A stretch of 44,902 nucleotides of DNA, from contig NZ_AOLK01000005.1 of NCBI RefSeq assembly GCF_000336755.1, positions 1 to 44,902 on the forward strand, in the 5' to 3' direction. Position numbers and translations under genes: made by a program. Source of the DNA: Haloferax elongans ATCC BAA-1513. GTDB lineage: Archaea > Halobacteriota > Halobacteria > Halobacteriales > Haloferacaceae. Under the pieces are notes generated by a model. That model did no database searches. It worked only from the letters and a program-made list of their open reading frames with translations, and was not told the DNA's origin. Positions 8,096-15,152 of the stretch are shown piece after piece. Within the stretch, counting starts at the first letter, position 1. The number at the start of each line of letters is the position of its first letter.

Positions 8096-8788
8096 TCAGC
8101 ACACGCGGAAGTGATTCAGCTTCATATTTTTTGGAGGGAACGCAATACTGGGGCATTCGCTATCCGTCGTGAGGCTGAACTTGGTTCCAGAATCCTGTTC
8201 GAGGAGTCGAATATCGTTCGGGTGGCAGTCCGTTGTTCGCTGCACGATTTCGTTGTCGTAGTGATTGAATACACGCATATGCGAGTCGCGCTCGGGATAC
8301 ATCTCGACACTGAGTTTCACAACTCCGACCGGCGTAGAACGAATCCGTATTACCGGCCAGTCTGCAGTTATGGTGACATCACCATCCACGGTCATCAACC
8401 GTTCCCCGTTCTCTTGTTGGTCCACGTGACGAGGTCCGCCGCTCAACTCATAGTTCAACACACGTGCTGGGAGAGAATCCTGGCGCACTGCATCGTACAA
8501 AGTACCCACAGCATGGTCGTACTCCTCAACTTCACCTGCGGGAAAGTAGTAGGTAGCTTCCACAACCATCGGATTGAACAACCGGTCTGTTGCGTGATAC
8601 CGCATCCGTGAAACCAAGACGTGACTCAACGCATTCCGGTCGTCGTATTCCAATTTATCGTCAGTCACTGGAGTGACTCGGTTCGACTGGTAGATCGGGC
8701 GCGAGAGTTCGTGACCAGACGCAGGTTTCGGGACGAAGTCACTGAGCCGCGTCACACTTCTCTCCTCTCCGGGAACCTTTGGGTGCAT
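8096..8788 (-). CDS. Uncharacterised protein, second gene of the AbrB operon
   Basis: A 230-residue protein from ATG 8788; the frame extends to a TTG at 8800, which is less likely. It starts 39 bp after the AbrB-like gene. No signal peptide or membrane span is seen. The C-terminal half contains WPVIRIRSTPVGVVKLSVE, similar to a segment of the Tat-exported protein encoded just downstream, and ends near PPKNMKLNHFRVC. Several Cys and His residues lie in the last 40 residues (TDCHPND, DSECPS), which could bind metal. I recognise no family. Co-transcription with the exported and Cdc48 N-like proteins is likely from spacing. Confidence 0.55.
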   Translation of the reverse strand: MHPKVPGEERSVTRLSDFVPKPASGHELSRPIYQSNRVTPVTDDKLEYDDRNALSHVLVSRMRYHATDRLFNPMVVEATYYFPAGEVEEYDHAVGTLYDAVRQDSLPARVLNYELSGGPRHVDQQENGERLMTVDGDVTITADWPVIRIRSTPVGVVKLSVEMYPERDSHMRVFNHYDNEIVQRTTDCHPNDIRLLEQDSGTKFSLTTDSECPSIAFPPKNMKLNHFRVC

Positions 8789-8827
8789 CTTGGCCCACAA
8801 CCACTTTCTAAGTCCAATTTGTTGCCA

Positions 8828-9100
8828 CTACTCATCGTTCTCGTCGATGGACGTGAGGACGACCTGAACGAGTTCGCCTTCTTTGAGGTCAAGCTTCTCT
8901 ACCTCGGCTTTCGGGATGTTAATTCGGTGGTTCTGCTGTACTTTCGCAGCGAAAATCGCGTTTCGCGTGAACAGTCGTTCGGCAATGATCCGGCCTTGAT
9001 TTTGCAGGTCTCCAAGTTCACTGGAGGCGAACTTCTTCACAATCTGGCCAAGCATCTCATCCGGGACGACGTCGAGTAGACCTCCTGAACTGTTGCTCAT
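8828..9100 (-). CDS. AbrB/SpoVT-like DNA-binding protein
   Basis: A 90-residue protein starting at ATG 9100 (a TTG at 9109 lies just upstream). Residues 45-88 carry the swapped-hairpin AbrB signature: FAAKVQQNHRINIPKAEVEK followed by LDLKEGELVQVVL. In this family the first strand is usually N-terminal; here about 45 helical residues precede it. AbrB folds in archaea act as transcription regulators or antitoxins. It is the first gene of a leftward operon, and its promoter region (9101-9150, with TATATAAAAG) is shared with a rightward gene pair, so it may control both directions. Confidence 0.75.
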   Translation of the reverse strand: MSNSSGGLLDVVPDEMLGQIVKKFASSELGDLQNQGRIIAERLFTRNAIFAAKVQQNHRINIPKAEVEKLDLKEGELVQVVLTSIDENDE

Positions 9101-9268
9101 ACTACTCAATTTGCGCCATAGTATATAAAAGAAACCAATTTAGCACATATTGTGGCTTATTTCGGGGGAAGAGATTTATTCGAGCCCCGGATATTGGTAA
9201 GTACCGAACTGGTCACAACTGTATCTCAACGAGAAACCAACTTACCCACAATCAAGATCTACGAAAGA

Positions 9269-9832
9269 ATGACAACGAAGTCAATACCAACGAAGTATCG
9301 CAAGAGTGAGGGGCAGTACGTCTTCCATACTACAGAGACGGAGAACATTGATTCTATACTTGATAAGGGGGTCGACCCCATGTACGAGACAGGCCCCGAC
9401 ACCACTGCCGCCGCAGATGTCCTTAGCCATTTAGCACCAAACGAGCCGTTCCCGTTTGATCGAACTACAGTCGCATATTGTCACACGGATTCAGAATACG
9501 TGGGTTGGCTCATTGAACAACAGCAACAAGACCACGGTTTTATCTCGGACAATTCATATGCAGTCATTGATGTGACAAAGATTGACGCGCCGAAATACAT
9601 CAGCGATATGAAAATTGTATCTGACCTGATCGATTACAAGTATGGCGGTTCAAACGTCATGTTATGCTTTGATACAGCGAGAGAAGCGCTTGCAGCCTAC
9701 CGTGAAAGTATACAACCAGTTGACTCTCCTTCTGATATCGAAACATACGACTCCGGTATTAAAGACAGTCATCCAGAACTGATCGTGAGCGGTATAATCC
9801 CACCAGAGGCGATTGTTGATGTACTGGATTGA
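9269..9832 (+). CDS. Possible ADP-ribosyltransferase-fold protein
   Basis: A 187-residue protein starting at ATG 9269; the frame continues up to a GTG at 9152 but the intervening residues look non-coding. Near the N-terminus is YVFHTTETENIDSILDKGVD, reminiscent of the H-T/first-strand motif of DarT, KptA and other ART-fold enzymes (H-x-T...N-x-x-S-I-L-x-x-G). Near the C-terminus is ELIVSGIIPPEAIVDV, like the closing strand with a catalytic Glu in such proteins. Middle parts (DRTTVAYCHTDSEY, SYAVIDVTKID) fit alternating strands. The next gene starts 11 bp downstream. If the fold call is right, a nucleotide- or protein-modifying toxin is possible; the assignment is tentative. Confidence 0.4.
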   Translation: MTTKSIPTKYRKSEGQYVFHTTETENIDSILDKGVDPMYETGPDTTAAADVLSHLAPNEPFPFDRTTVAYCHTDSEYVGWLIEQQQQDHGFISDNSYAVIDVTKIDAPKYISDMKIVSDLIDYKYGGSNVMLCFDTAREALAAYRESIQPVDSPSDIETYDSGIKDSHPELIVSGIIPPEAIVDVLD

Positions 9833-9843
9833 AGACTCAAAAT

Positions 9844-10458
9844 ATGAGTAGTGACTCCGAGGTTGACAAACTCATTGACGTACAGTTAGACCGGTACTCA
9901 CACAAAAGTCAACACTTCATCTCATACCCTGACGGCTCCGATTTTGATAGAAGCAAAGACGGGATACACATCAGTGTGGCGGATGAAGTGGAGTCTGAAT
10001 TAAAAGAGCTCATTTGTTTGGATGAGATTACTGTCGTTCTGCGAATAAGGGTGTCAGAAACACACTCATACCTTGTCGGTGATATCGAAAAATTGAAATG
10101 TATAAGGATAAAGACCGATGTCTCCTCACTTGACAATCTTAGCTCAATAGTAGATGGCTTACAACAGTTGGACACTCTTCTTGTTGGTGATGAATTAACT
10201 ACTTCACTCAACATAAGTAGAAGTAGAAAGAGCAGAGCTCCCGAAAGAATCAGCGAGCCAGAACCACCGCAAATACCAGCAGAAGATGGTAAAATGAACC
10301 TATATTATGTCAATACCGGTAGCGGTGATTGCTATCACACAAATCTTAGCTGTCAGGGTCTCAATGCCAGACTTGGAGACATTAGTACATTCACGCGAAA
10401 CAAGGACGGCACGTTCCCTGACGAGGTCCCGAATCTTCGTAAGTGCTCAAAATGCTGA
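9844..10458 (+). CDS. Uncharacterised protein with a C-terminal Cys/His zinc-type motif
   Basis: A 204-residue protein from ATG 9844, 11 bp after the preceding gene and probably co-transcribed with it. The first 125 residues are acidic and contain no recognised domain. The last 50 residues read YYVNTGSGDCYHTNLSCQGL and end in LRKCSKC. The spacing C-x-H-x(4)-C...C-x-x-C matches small zinc-binding tails found in nuclease-associated and DNA-repair-like proteins (pattern Y-H-x(4)-C ... C-x-x-C). The role is unknown. As the second gene of the pair opposite an AbrB-like gene it could be an antidote or cofactor for the ART-like protein, but nothing in the sequence proves that. Confidence 0.5.
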   Translation: MSSDSEVDKLIDVQLDRYSHKSQHFISYPDGSDFDRSKDGIHISVADEVESELKELICLDEITVVLRIRVSETHSYLVGDIEKLKCIRIKTDVSSLDNLSSIVDGLQQLDTLLVGDELTTSLNISRSRKSRAPERISEPEPPQIPAEDGKMNLYYVNTGSGDCYHTNLSCQGLNARLGDISTFTRNKDGTFPDEVPNLRKCSKC

Positions 10459-10712
10459 GATACTCAGCTCAAGTTCGTACAACATGAATAACATATGGGT
10501 TTGCCCCGACTAGTTCCGGTATCACATCCCCGAATAACCGCTGGTATTCGAACTTGAGACCCCACTGTTTCCGGAGAAATCGCATCTGAAAAAGTGTCGG
10601 CTTCGCCCGCGCGCTAAAGCACGATGGCGTCGTCCTTGATTTTGCGTGACCAAGGTTGCACCATATGTTGTACACCAATTCTATCAAACCCCGATGATTT
10701 CAACGGGGATAC
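10459..10712. other. Short stretch with possible degenerate mobile-element sequence
   Basis: On the minus strand a frame here contains FLRKQWGLKFEYQRLFGDV, which looks like coding sequence but has no supported start and no recognised family. Around 10660-10690 the text CACCAATTCTATCAA resembles the second half of the B-type repeat. Both are weak and may be remnants. Confidence 0.3.
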
Positions 10713-12095
10713 TTACGCGCCATTTTCGAATAGTGCCATGACATCCGATGGAGTGAATAGATGTAAGTCGTCACGTTCTGCTGCACTATCCTCGAGTCCG
10801 TCAGTAAAGCCGGACCGTGAGAAAAGTGCATATTCGACGTCTCGGTCGGAGCCCTGCCAGCGGACCTCCGGTTCAGTCGCTTCAACCGCGTCTAAGAGCG
10901 AGCGACCAACGGGGCTGTTCGTCCACTTACATTCTCCGAGGAGAAGCGTGTTAGTTTGTGGGTTCAACCCAACGACGTCGGTCTCTTCTTCACCGTACCA
11001 CCAACGACCTACCCGAGAACAAGAGACGGGGAATGAGGACGTGCAGACAGCCTGTCGACAGACTTCCTCAAAGGCGAAACTCGTGTGCGTCGGGAGTGAC
11101 TCAGCGATCGAGTCGCGCACTGGTTCGGTTCGGCCTTGTTCAAGAGTACCTCGATTCGGGGAGACGTATCGGAACCAAAATCTGACAAATTGGTCAGTCA
11201 GCTTGTAGACACCGCGCCCGTCGGGGTCAGTGACTGGTGTTTCGCGCTCAACCAGGGCCAACTGAGTGAGGTTCTGGAGATATCGAGAAATCCCGCTGGC
11301 TTTCTTATCGATACTGTTCGCGATATCCGTCACGCGGGTTGCTCCATTGGCAATCGCCTCGAGGATCGCCATGTATGTCGTGGGCTCTCGGAGTTCCTGC
11401 CGGAGGAGGAACTCGGGTTCTTCGTAAAGAAACTCCCCTTTTGAGAGAATATGTCGTTCAATGTTCGTGAACAGACCATCGTGATCATCGAATTTCTCTA
11501 AGTACGCAGGCACACCACCCAGAACGCTATACGCCTGAATGATCGTCTCCGCATCGTACTGGGGGAAAAACTTCGCCACATTGCCGGCGGAAAGTGGTTC
11601 AAGTCGCCACTGACCGGTTCGGCGACCATACAGAGGGCTCTCGTAGCTCAAAACGCCCTCCTCCATCATCGAAATCGACGAGCCCAAAAGTACGATCGAG
11701 ATATCTGTATCGGCCAACAATTCATCAACGACGGTCTGAAAGACTGACGGGATCGCCTCATCAGATTCTACGAGGTAAGAAAATTCGTCTAGTGCAACGA
11801 CAAATGAATCATCAACCCGTCCCTTGAGATACCTAAACGCATCCAGAAAGCTGTCCACATCAGGGGGTACATCATCGAAGTGGTCCGCACACTGCCGTGC
11901 AAATTGCATTGCGTTGTGTGCTGGTCCCCGTTGGTCACAAAGGTAATAGAGAGTATCTTGGTTAATCGATTCAAGTGCAGTCGTCACGAGCGTTGTTTTC
12001 CCCACTCGACGACGACCATATACGACCAGAAGTTGGCGATCATCCCGTGTGAGATGCGAAGTCAGCCACTCCAATTCGCTTTCTCTGTTAATCAT
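10713..12095 (-). CDS. Archaeal AAA ATPase with C-terminal DUF234-type nuclease-like domain (copy 1)
   Basis: A 460-residue protein from ATG 12095 (MINRESELEWL). Walker A is VYGRRRVGKT, Walker B VVALDEFSYL, and a sensor-like strand IVLLGSSISMM follows. Residues about 240-310 form a winged helix (GATRVTDIANSIDKKASGIS). The C-terminal 120 residues carry a restriction-endonuclease-like pattern: FEEVCRQ, RWWYGEEETDVVGLN, then LLLGECKWTNSP, i.e. E...D...ExK. This is the layout of archaeal ATPases with DUF234. Their role is unsettled; they often lie in mobile regions. A paralogue of almost the same size is at 36.6 kb. The gene is isolated, with a TATA-like ATAATATAATC about 15 bp before the start, hinting at a very short leader. 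Confidence 0.85.
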   Translation of the reverse strand: MINRESELEWLTSHLTRDDRQLLVVYGRRRVGKTTLVTTALESINQDTLYYLCDQRGPAHNAMQFARQCADHFDDVPPDVDSFLDAFRYLKGRVDDSFVVALDEFSYLVESDEAIPSVFQTVVDELLADTDISIVLLGSSISMMEEGVLSYESPLYGRRTGQWRLEPLSAGNVAKFFPQYDAETIIQAYSVLGGVPAYLEKFDDHDGLFTNIERHILSKGEFLYEEPEFLLRQELREPTTYMAILEAIANGATRVTDIANSIDKKASGISRYLQNLTQLALVERETPVTDPDGRGVYKLTDQFVRFWFRYVSPNRGTLEQGRTEPVRDSIAESLPTHTSFAFEEVCRQAVCTSSFPVSCSRVGRWWYGEEETDVVGLNPQTNTLLLGECKWTNSPVGRSLLDAVEATEPEVRWQGSDRDVEYALFSRSGFTDGLEDSAAERDDLHLFTPSDVMALFENGA

Positions 12096-12382
12096 TATGC
12101 AGTAGATTATATTATCTTGTGCATAAGATTTGTGGTGAGGCAATCGGTCAATGCATCACTAAGTGGAAGTCGATCAGAATACACGTTAAAAGGGATACAT
12201 CAGAATTTGGGGATTCTAAGAGAACCACACATATATTTCTATCACCAGTCAATTGTATCAAACTCTCGTGAAAAGTGGGGGGTGAGAGTCAATTTGTATT
12301 TTACTATTGGTTGGGTAATTTTCCTGAGAAGAAACTGATGAAGTGACATAGATTACTTCTCGACGTCTTTGAATAGGTATCT

Positions 12383-12500
12383 AACCCCCCGTTCCGAACG
12401 CCACTTTGTAATAAAGATATTGCAACCCCCCGTTCCGAGCGCTCGTTAGTATATAAAGAACGGCAAATTAGAGAGGGGGGTCTCGTTCCGAACGCTCGAC
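12383..12500. repeat. Three copies of a GTTCCGAACG repeat with an adjoining C-run or G-run
   Basis: AACCCCCCGTTCCGAACG (12383), AACCCCCCGTTCCGAGCG (12424, followed by CTCG) and CGTTCCGAACGCTCG (12484, preceded by GGGGGGTCT) occur within 120 bp. The core CGTTCCGAACG is nearly palindromic. A TATA-like AGTATATAAAG lies between copies two and three. A dyad next to a six-base G-run resembles the plan of haloarchaeal ORB sites, but no orc gene is adjacent. The rest of 12096-12573 shows no gene. Confidence 0.6.
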
Positions 12501-12573
12501 TTCAAATCGGGGACCCATTTGTGAACTCAAAGTGATAGTTGCAGTTTTCGTCGATGGTAAGGTTGGTAAGTGT

Positions 12574-13008
12574 CTAATCTCTCCAGAGTTCTCTGATTCG
12601 CTCTTCGATCTCGTCGAGGACAAGTCGTAGAACGTCGCGATGGTCGGTCGACCACGAAGCGTCATTGCCGGGTGTCGGAGCAGTTGGCGGTGGATGAAAA
12701 TGATCTCGCGTATTGTGGGGATTCGGATGACGGTCCCACCGGCACTCCCAAGCATCCTTCGGATGCACCTCCCGGTAGTGAATTTTGAAGTCGTCGTTCG
12801 TGTACCAGCGAACAGCCAGCGTCGCCTCCTCGACGGAGTCTGGATAGTACGATGGTGTGAGTGTCACACGAAGTTCGAGATGGCCGCCCGCGTCGGTGAT
12901 GAGTGCTGTTGCGACCTGACCCGTTGCTTGTAGACGTGTCTGTAGGAACTCGAGTATCGGGCGATCGATAGGTGCGGGGCTTCCGCCGTCACCTGTGGGC
13001 GGCACCAT
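12574..13008 (-). CDS. TumE-like (DUF6516-type) putative toxin, pair 1
   Basis: A 144-residue protein from ATG 13008. The hallmark is ECRWDRHPNPHNTRDHFHPP followed by PTAPTPGNDASW: a cluster of Trp, Asp, Arg and four His residues after a beta-rich N-terminal half (LAVRWYTNDDFKIHYRE). This matches the haloarchaeal members of the TumE-like toxin group as I know them, in which the His-rich loop is the presumed active region. The C-terminus is a helix (DHRDVLRLVLDEIEERI). It starts 8 bp after the helix-turn-helix gene and is surely co-transcribed. A second such protein at 44388-44834 shares the same loop, so the window has two complete pairs. The toxin role is inferred from the pairing. Confidence 0.55.
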   Translation of the reverse strand: MVPPTGDGGSPAPIDRPILEFLQTRLQATGQVATALITDAGGHLELRVTLTPSYYPDSVEEATLAVRWYTNDDFKIHYREVHPKDAWECRWDRHPNPHNTRDHFHPPPTAPTPGNDASWSTDHRDVLRLVLDEIEERIRELWRD

Positions 13009-13016
13009 CGATGTGG

Positions 13017-13550
13017 CTACCCGGATACCTGTTCGGTCTCAGTGCTCGCGCGTTGCTGACGGGCACGTTCGTAGCGTGTTCGCTCGTCCCGAGCGGTCGC
13101 CCAGTCGCCGAGGTCACCGTACACGTCATCGATCGTCCGGTCGTCGCTCGATTCTGCAGTGGCGACGGCGTCGACGGCCGCTGGCGTCGGAGCACCATAC
13201 GTGTCCTCGTACTCCTCGATCCGCGAGCTCAGTTCCCGAACGCGCTGTTGGAGGTCTTCGACGGAGTGGTCGGCCGCGAGCTGGTTGATTCGCCGCCACT
13301 CGAAGTAGGCGTCGTTGCGCTCGTACGTGGCCGGATGGCCGTCGTGGCGCGTGACGATACCGAGCTCACTGAACCAGCCCAGATATTTCCGAGCAGTTTT
13401 CGGGTCACAGTCGGAGACGTTGGCGATGGCGCTCGCTGTTGTCGGCTCACGAGTCTGGAGAATTGTCCCGTAGATGCGTTGCTCAACGTCGTCGCCACGA
13501 AACGCATCCTCGAAGGAGGGCGGGCCATCCGGTGACTCGCTGTTGGGCAT
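13017..13550 (-). CDS. Helix-turn-helix protein (DUF7342-like), putative antitoxin/regulator, pair 1
   Basis: A 177-residue protein from ATG 13550 (MPNSESPDGPPSFEDAF). Upstream in-frame codons to 13688 run through an inverted-repeat operator and are not taken as coding. The winged-helix unit spans about residues 25-95: QRIYGTILQTREPTTASAIA, CDPKTARKYLGWFSELGIV, then ATYERNDAYFEWRR. A coiled coil follows (VEDLQQRVRELSSRIEEYED). The paralogue at 43816-44391 has the same order (ATYERNQSYLNWRR). Each is followed immediately by a TumE-like gene, so this is probably the antitoxin and repressor. A copy of the TTAACCAACA inverted repeat lies 92 bp upstream. Confidence 0.65.
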   Translation of the reverse strand: MPNSESPDGPPSFEDAFRGDDVEQRIYGTILQTREPTTASAIANVSDCDPKTARKYLGWFSELGIVTRHDGHPATYERNDAYFEWRRINQLAADHSVEDLQQRVRELSSRIEEYEDTYGAPTPAAVDAVATAESSDDRTIDDVYGDLGDWATARDERTRYERARQQRASTETEQVSG

Positions 13551-13642
13551 ACTTGTTCTTGCGTGGCACAGGATATAGTTCTTGTTTTGAGGAATAGTTT
13601 CCTGAATTTGTGTGGAACGGAATCCACCAGCGGACCACAATC

Positions 13643-13684
13643 TTAACCAACAAACGTTATTCTCTTGTGCTGTTCGTTGGTTAA
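13643..13684. promoter_or_regulatory. Inverted repeat TTAACCAACA...GTTGGTTAA (operator copy 1)
   Basis: The arms TTAACCAAC (13643-13651) and GTTGGTTAA (13676-13684) are perfect inverted repeats over a 42-bp span. The site lies upstream of the leftward helix-turn-helix/TumE-like pair. Three further copies with the same arms and nearly the same spacing occur at 38.4, 41.4 and 43.7 kb. Confidence 0.75.
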
Positions 13685-13828
13685 TCACTTACACCTACAT
13701 CACCACGCTTGCAGGTGGTAACTTTCACACGAGGCTTTTGAGGGGAGTCTGCATCTACACCGATCCACAGAAAGCATTCTTGGATGCCGAAACAAAGTCT
13801 GAAAATCAAATTCTTCATTCAACGCTCA

Positions 13829-14812
13829 CTAACACAACGTCAACTGTCGAACGTCATGAGCACAGAAGCCATCGACAATGTACGTTTGCGCAGGGTCGGT
13901 CGCAAGCGACGTAACCTCACGCTCGCCAAGCGACTCCACTCTGTGCACCTTTGCAGTCCCTCTCCAACTGTGGTCTAAGTAATTCCGAACCTTTCGGTGG
14001 ACCTGTGGACGGATCTCAGTTAGAACTTGCAGTCGAGATCCAATACCTCGAACCCGTATTCCCTCTGGCTCAGCAGCAAAGTCATATCCAAGCATATCGA
14101 GAGCCTGTTTGAGAATCTCACGTTGCTCGAGCTTCTTTTGGCAAAACCGAACAGTTTGCCCATCGAACGACCCATCAGTATCGAACATCCCAGCAAGCCA
14201 CCCACGACAGTAGTCTGGGTTGTCAATCGACGACTCGTCAATGGGATACGATAGTCGAATCTCGTCGACTTCGGCGCCTTTTGTTGTCCGGACTTCGAAC
14301 AGATCTGTTGTAGTCTTCTTTTTCAGCTTGAGCCCATATTCTGGCGGCGCGTACGAGTGAACTGTTTTAACGATGACTTCATCCTGACACCGAATCGTGC
14401 CGTGGTTCGTGGTTTCATTCGTGAATAAACACCCATCACCAGCAAATGCACCGTGGACGTAGCCAAATCGATATGCTTGGTTCTCCATATACAGTCCCGG
14501 TTGAGCGACAAACCGAATCCCATGACCTGTCTTGAATCGACTAGCTTCACGGTGTCCATGATGCCGTGGGAACAACTGCTGGCTCGCACCAACGACAACC
14601 GAACCACAATCAGTGTGAACACGAACAGCCTCTGTTTTCTGTGTCGAGACCGACGAGATAGTACTTGCTCGAAGTTTTGACTGCCGAAACGGTTCAGTGT
14701 CTTCAAGCCGCTCAAACGAAGCAACTTCATCACCAACTTCGAGTTCTGAAATCGGTTCCCAGGTAAGATCTGCAGTGAGGACGAGGTTCTCAGGAGACTG
14801 TGGGCCACTCAT
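13829..14812 (-). CDS. Stand-alone intein-derived (Hint) protein with LAGLIDADG endonuclease domain
   Basis: A 327-residue protein from ATG 14812, the first base of which is the last base of the preceding stop (TGATG). Residues 10-85 resemble an intein N-terminal splicing block (WEPISELEVGDEVASFE and later VVVGASQQLFPR, with its final His region). Two LAGLIDADG motifs follow: GYVHGAFAGDGCL and GWLAGMFDTDGSFDG. The C-terminal block reads TYIVDGFCAHD. An active intein needs Cys or Ser at position 1 and a terminal His-Asn followed by Cys, Ser or Thr; here the N-terminal nucleophile is missing and HD-Val replaces HN-Cys. It therefore cannot splice normally and is likely a free homing-endonuclease-like protein or a fossil. 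It is the last gene of the AddAB-like operon. Confidence 0.75.
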   Translation of the reverse strand: MSGPQSPENLVLTADLTWEPISELEVGDEVASFERLEDTEPFRQSKLRASTISSVSTQKTEAVRVHTDCGSVVVGASQQLFPRHHGHREASRFKTGHGIRFVAQPGLYMENQAYRFGYVHGAFAGDGCLFTNETTNHGTIRCQDEVIVKTVHSYAPPEYGLKLKKKTTTDLFEVRTTKGAEVDEIRLSYPIDESSIDNPDYCRGWLAGMFDTDGSFDGQTVRFCQKKLEQREILKQALDMLGYDFAAEPEGIRVRGIGSRLQVLTEIRPQVHRKVRNYLDHSWRGTAKVHRVESLGEREVTSLATDPAQTYIVDGFCAHDVRQLTLC

Positions 14813-15057
14813 CACGTACCTCCGTCACGAACCGAACAGCGAGACAATTCGAGGTTGAGTCCGAATAGCCCGATTTCTTCAAATCCAAGTTCTCGCCACC
14901 GACCCTCTTCAAGTATGTACTCAGTTCGTTGTGTTGTCGATGACTCGTCGGTTGTATACGTCACTCGGTGCTGATCACCGGTCTGCCCGGTGTATTCGAT
15001 ACTGAGCGTTTTGATCGAAGGTAGAACTTCCGGCTTCGATAGTTGGTCTTCTTCCAT
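14812..15057 (-). CDS. Small uncharacterised protein between addA-like and Hint genes
   Basis: An 81-residue protein from ATG 15057, 95 bp after the AddA-like gene and overlapping the start of the Hint protein by one base. It looks like a compact beta protein: KTLSIEYTGQ, HRVTYTTDES, RTEYILEEGRWRELGFEE. No signal or membrane segment is seen. The pattern suggests a single small beta-sheet domain, possibly an accessory of the intein-derived protein, but I recognise no family. Confidence 0.5.
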   Translation of the reverse strand: MEEDQLSKPEVLPSIKTLSIEYTGQTGDQHRVTYTTDESSTTQRTEYILEEGRWRELGFEEIGLFGLNLELSRCSVRDGGT

Positions 15058-15152
15058 AGTTGTGTGAGAAGCCTAACTCAGAGCCAGCGAAGGCTGAGAA
15101 GTAGGCCTACCTCACCAATCAGCGAAAACAAATGCTCCACAGAGAGCAATTC

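Noticed and set aside
10469-10687. Transposase fragment on the minus strand
   Set aside because: The segment FLRKQWGLKFEYQRLFGDV looks coding, but I could not tie it to a family or find ends, so it is only mentioned as a possible remnant.
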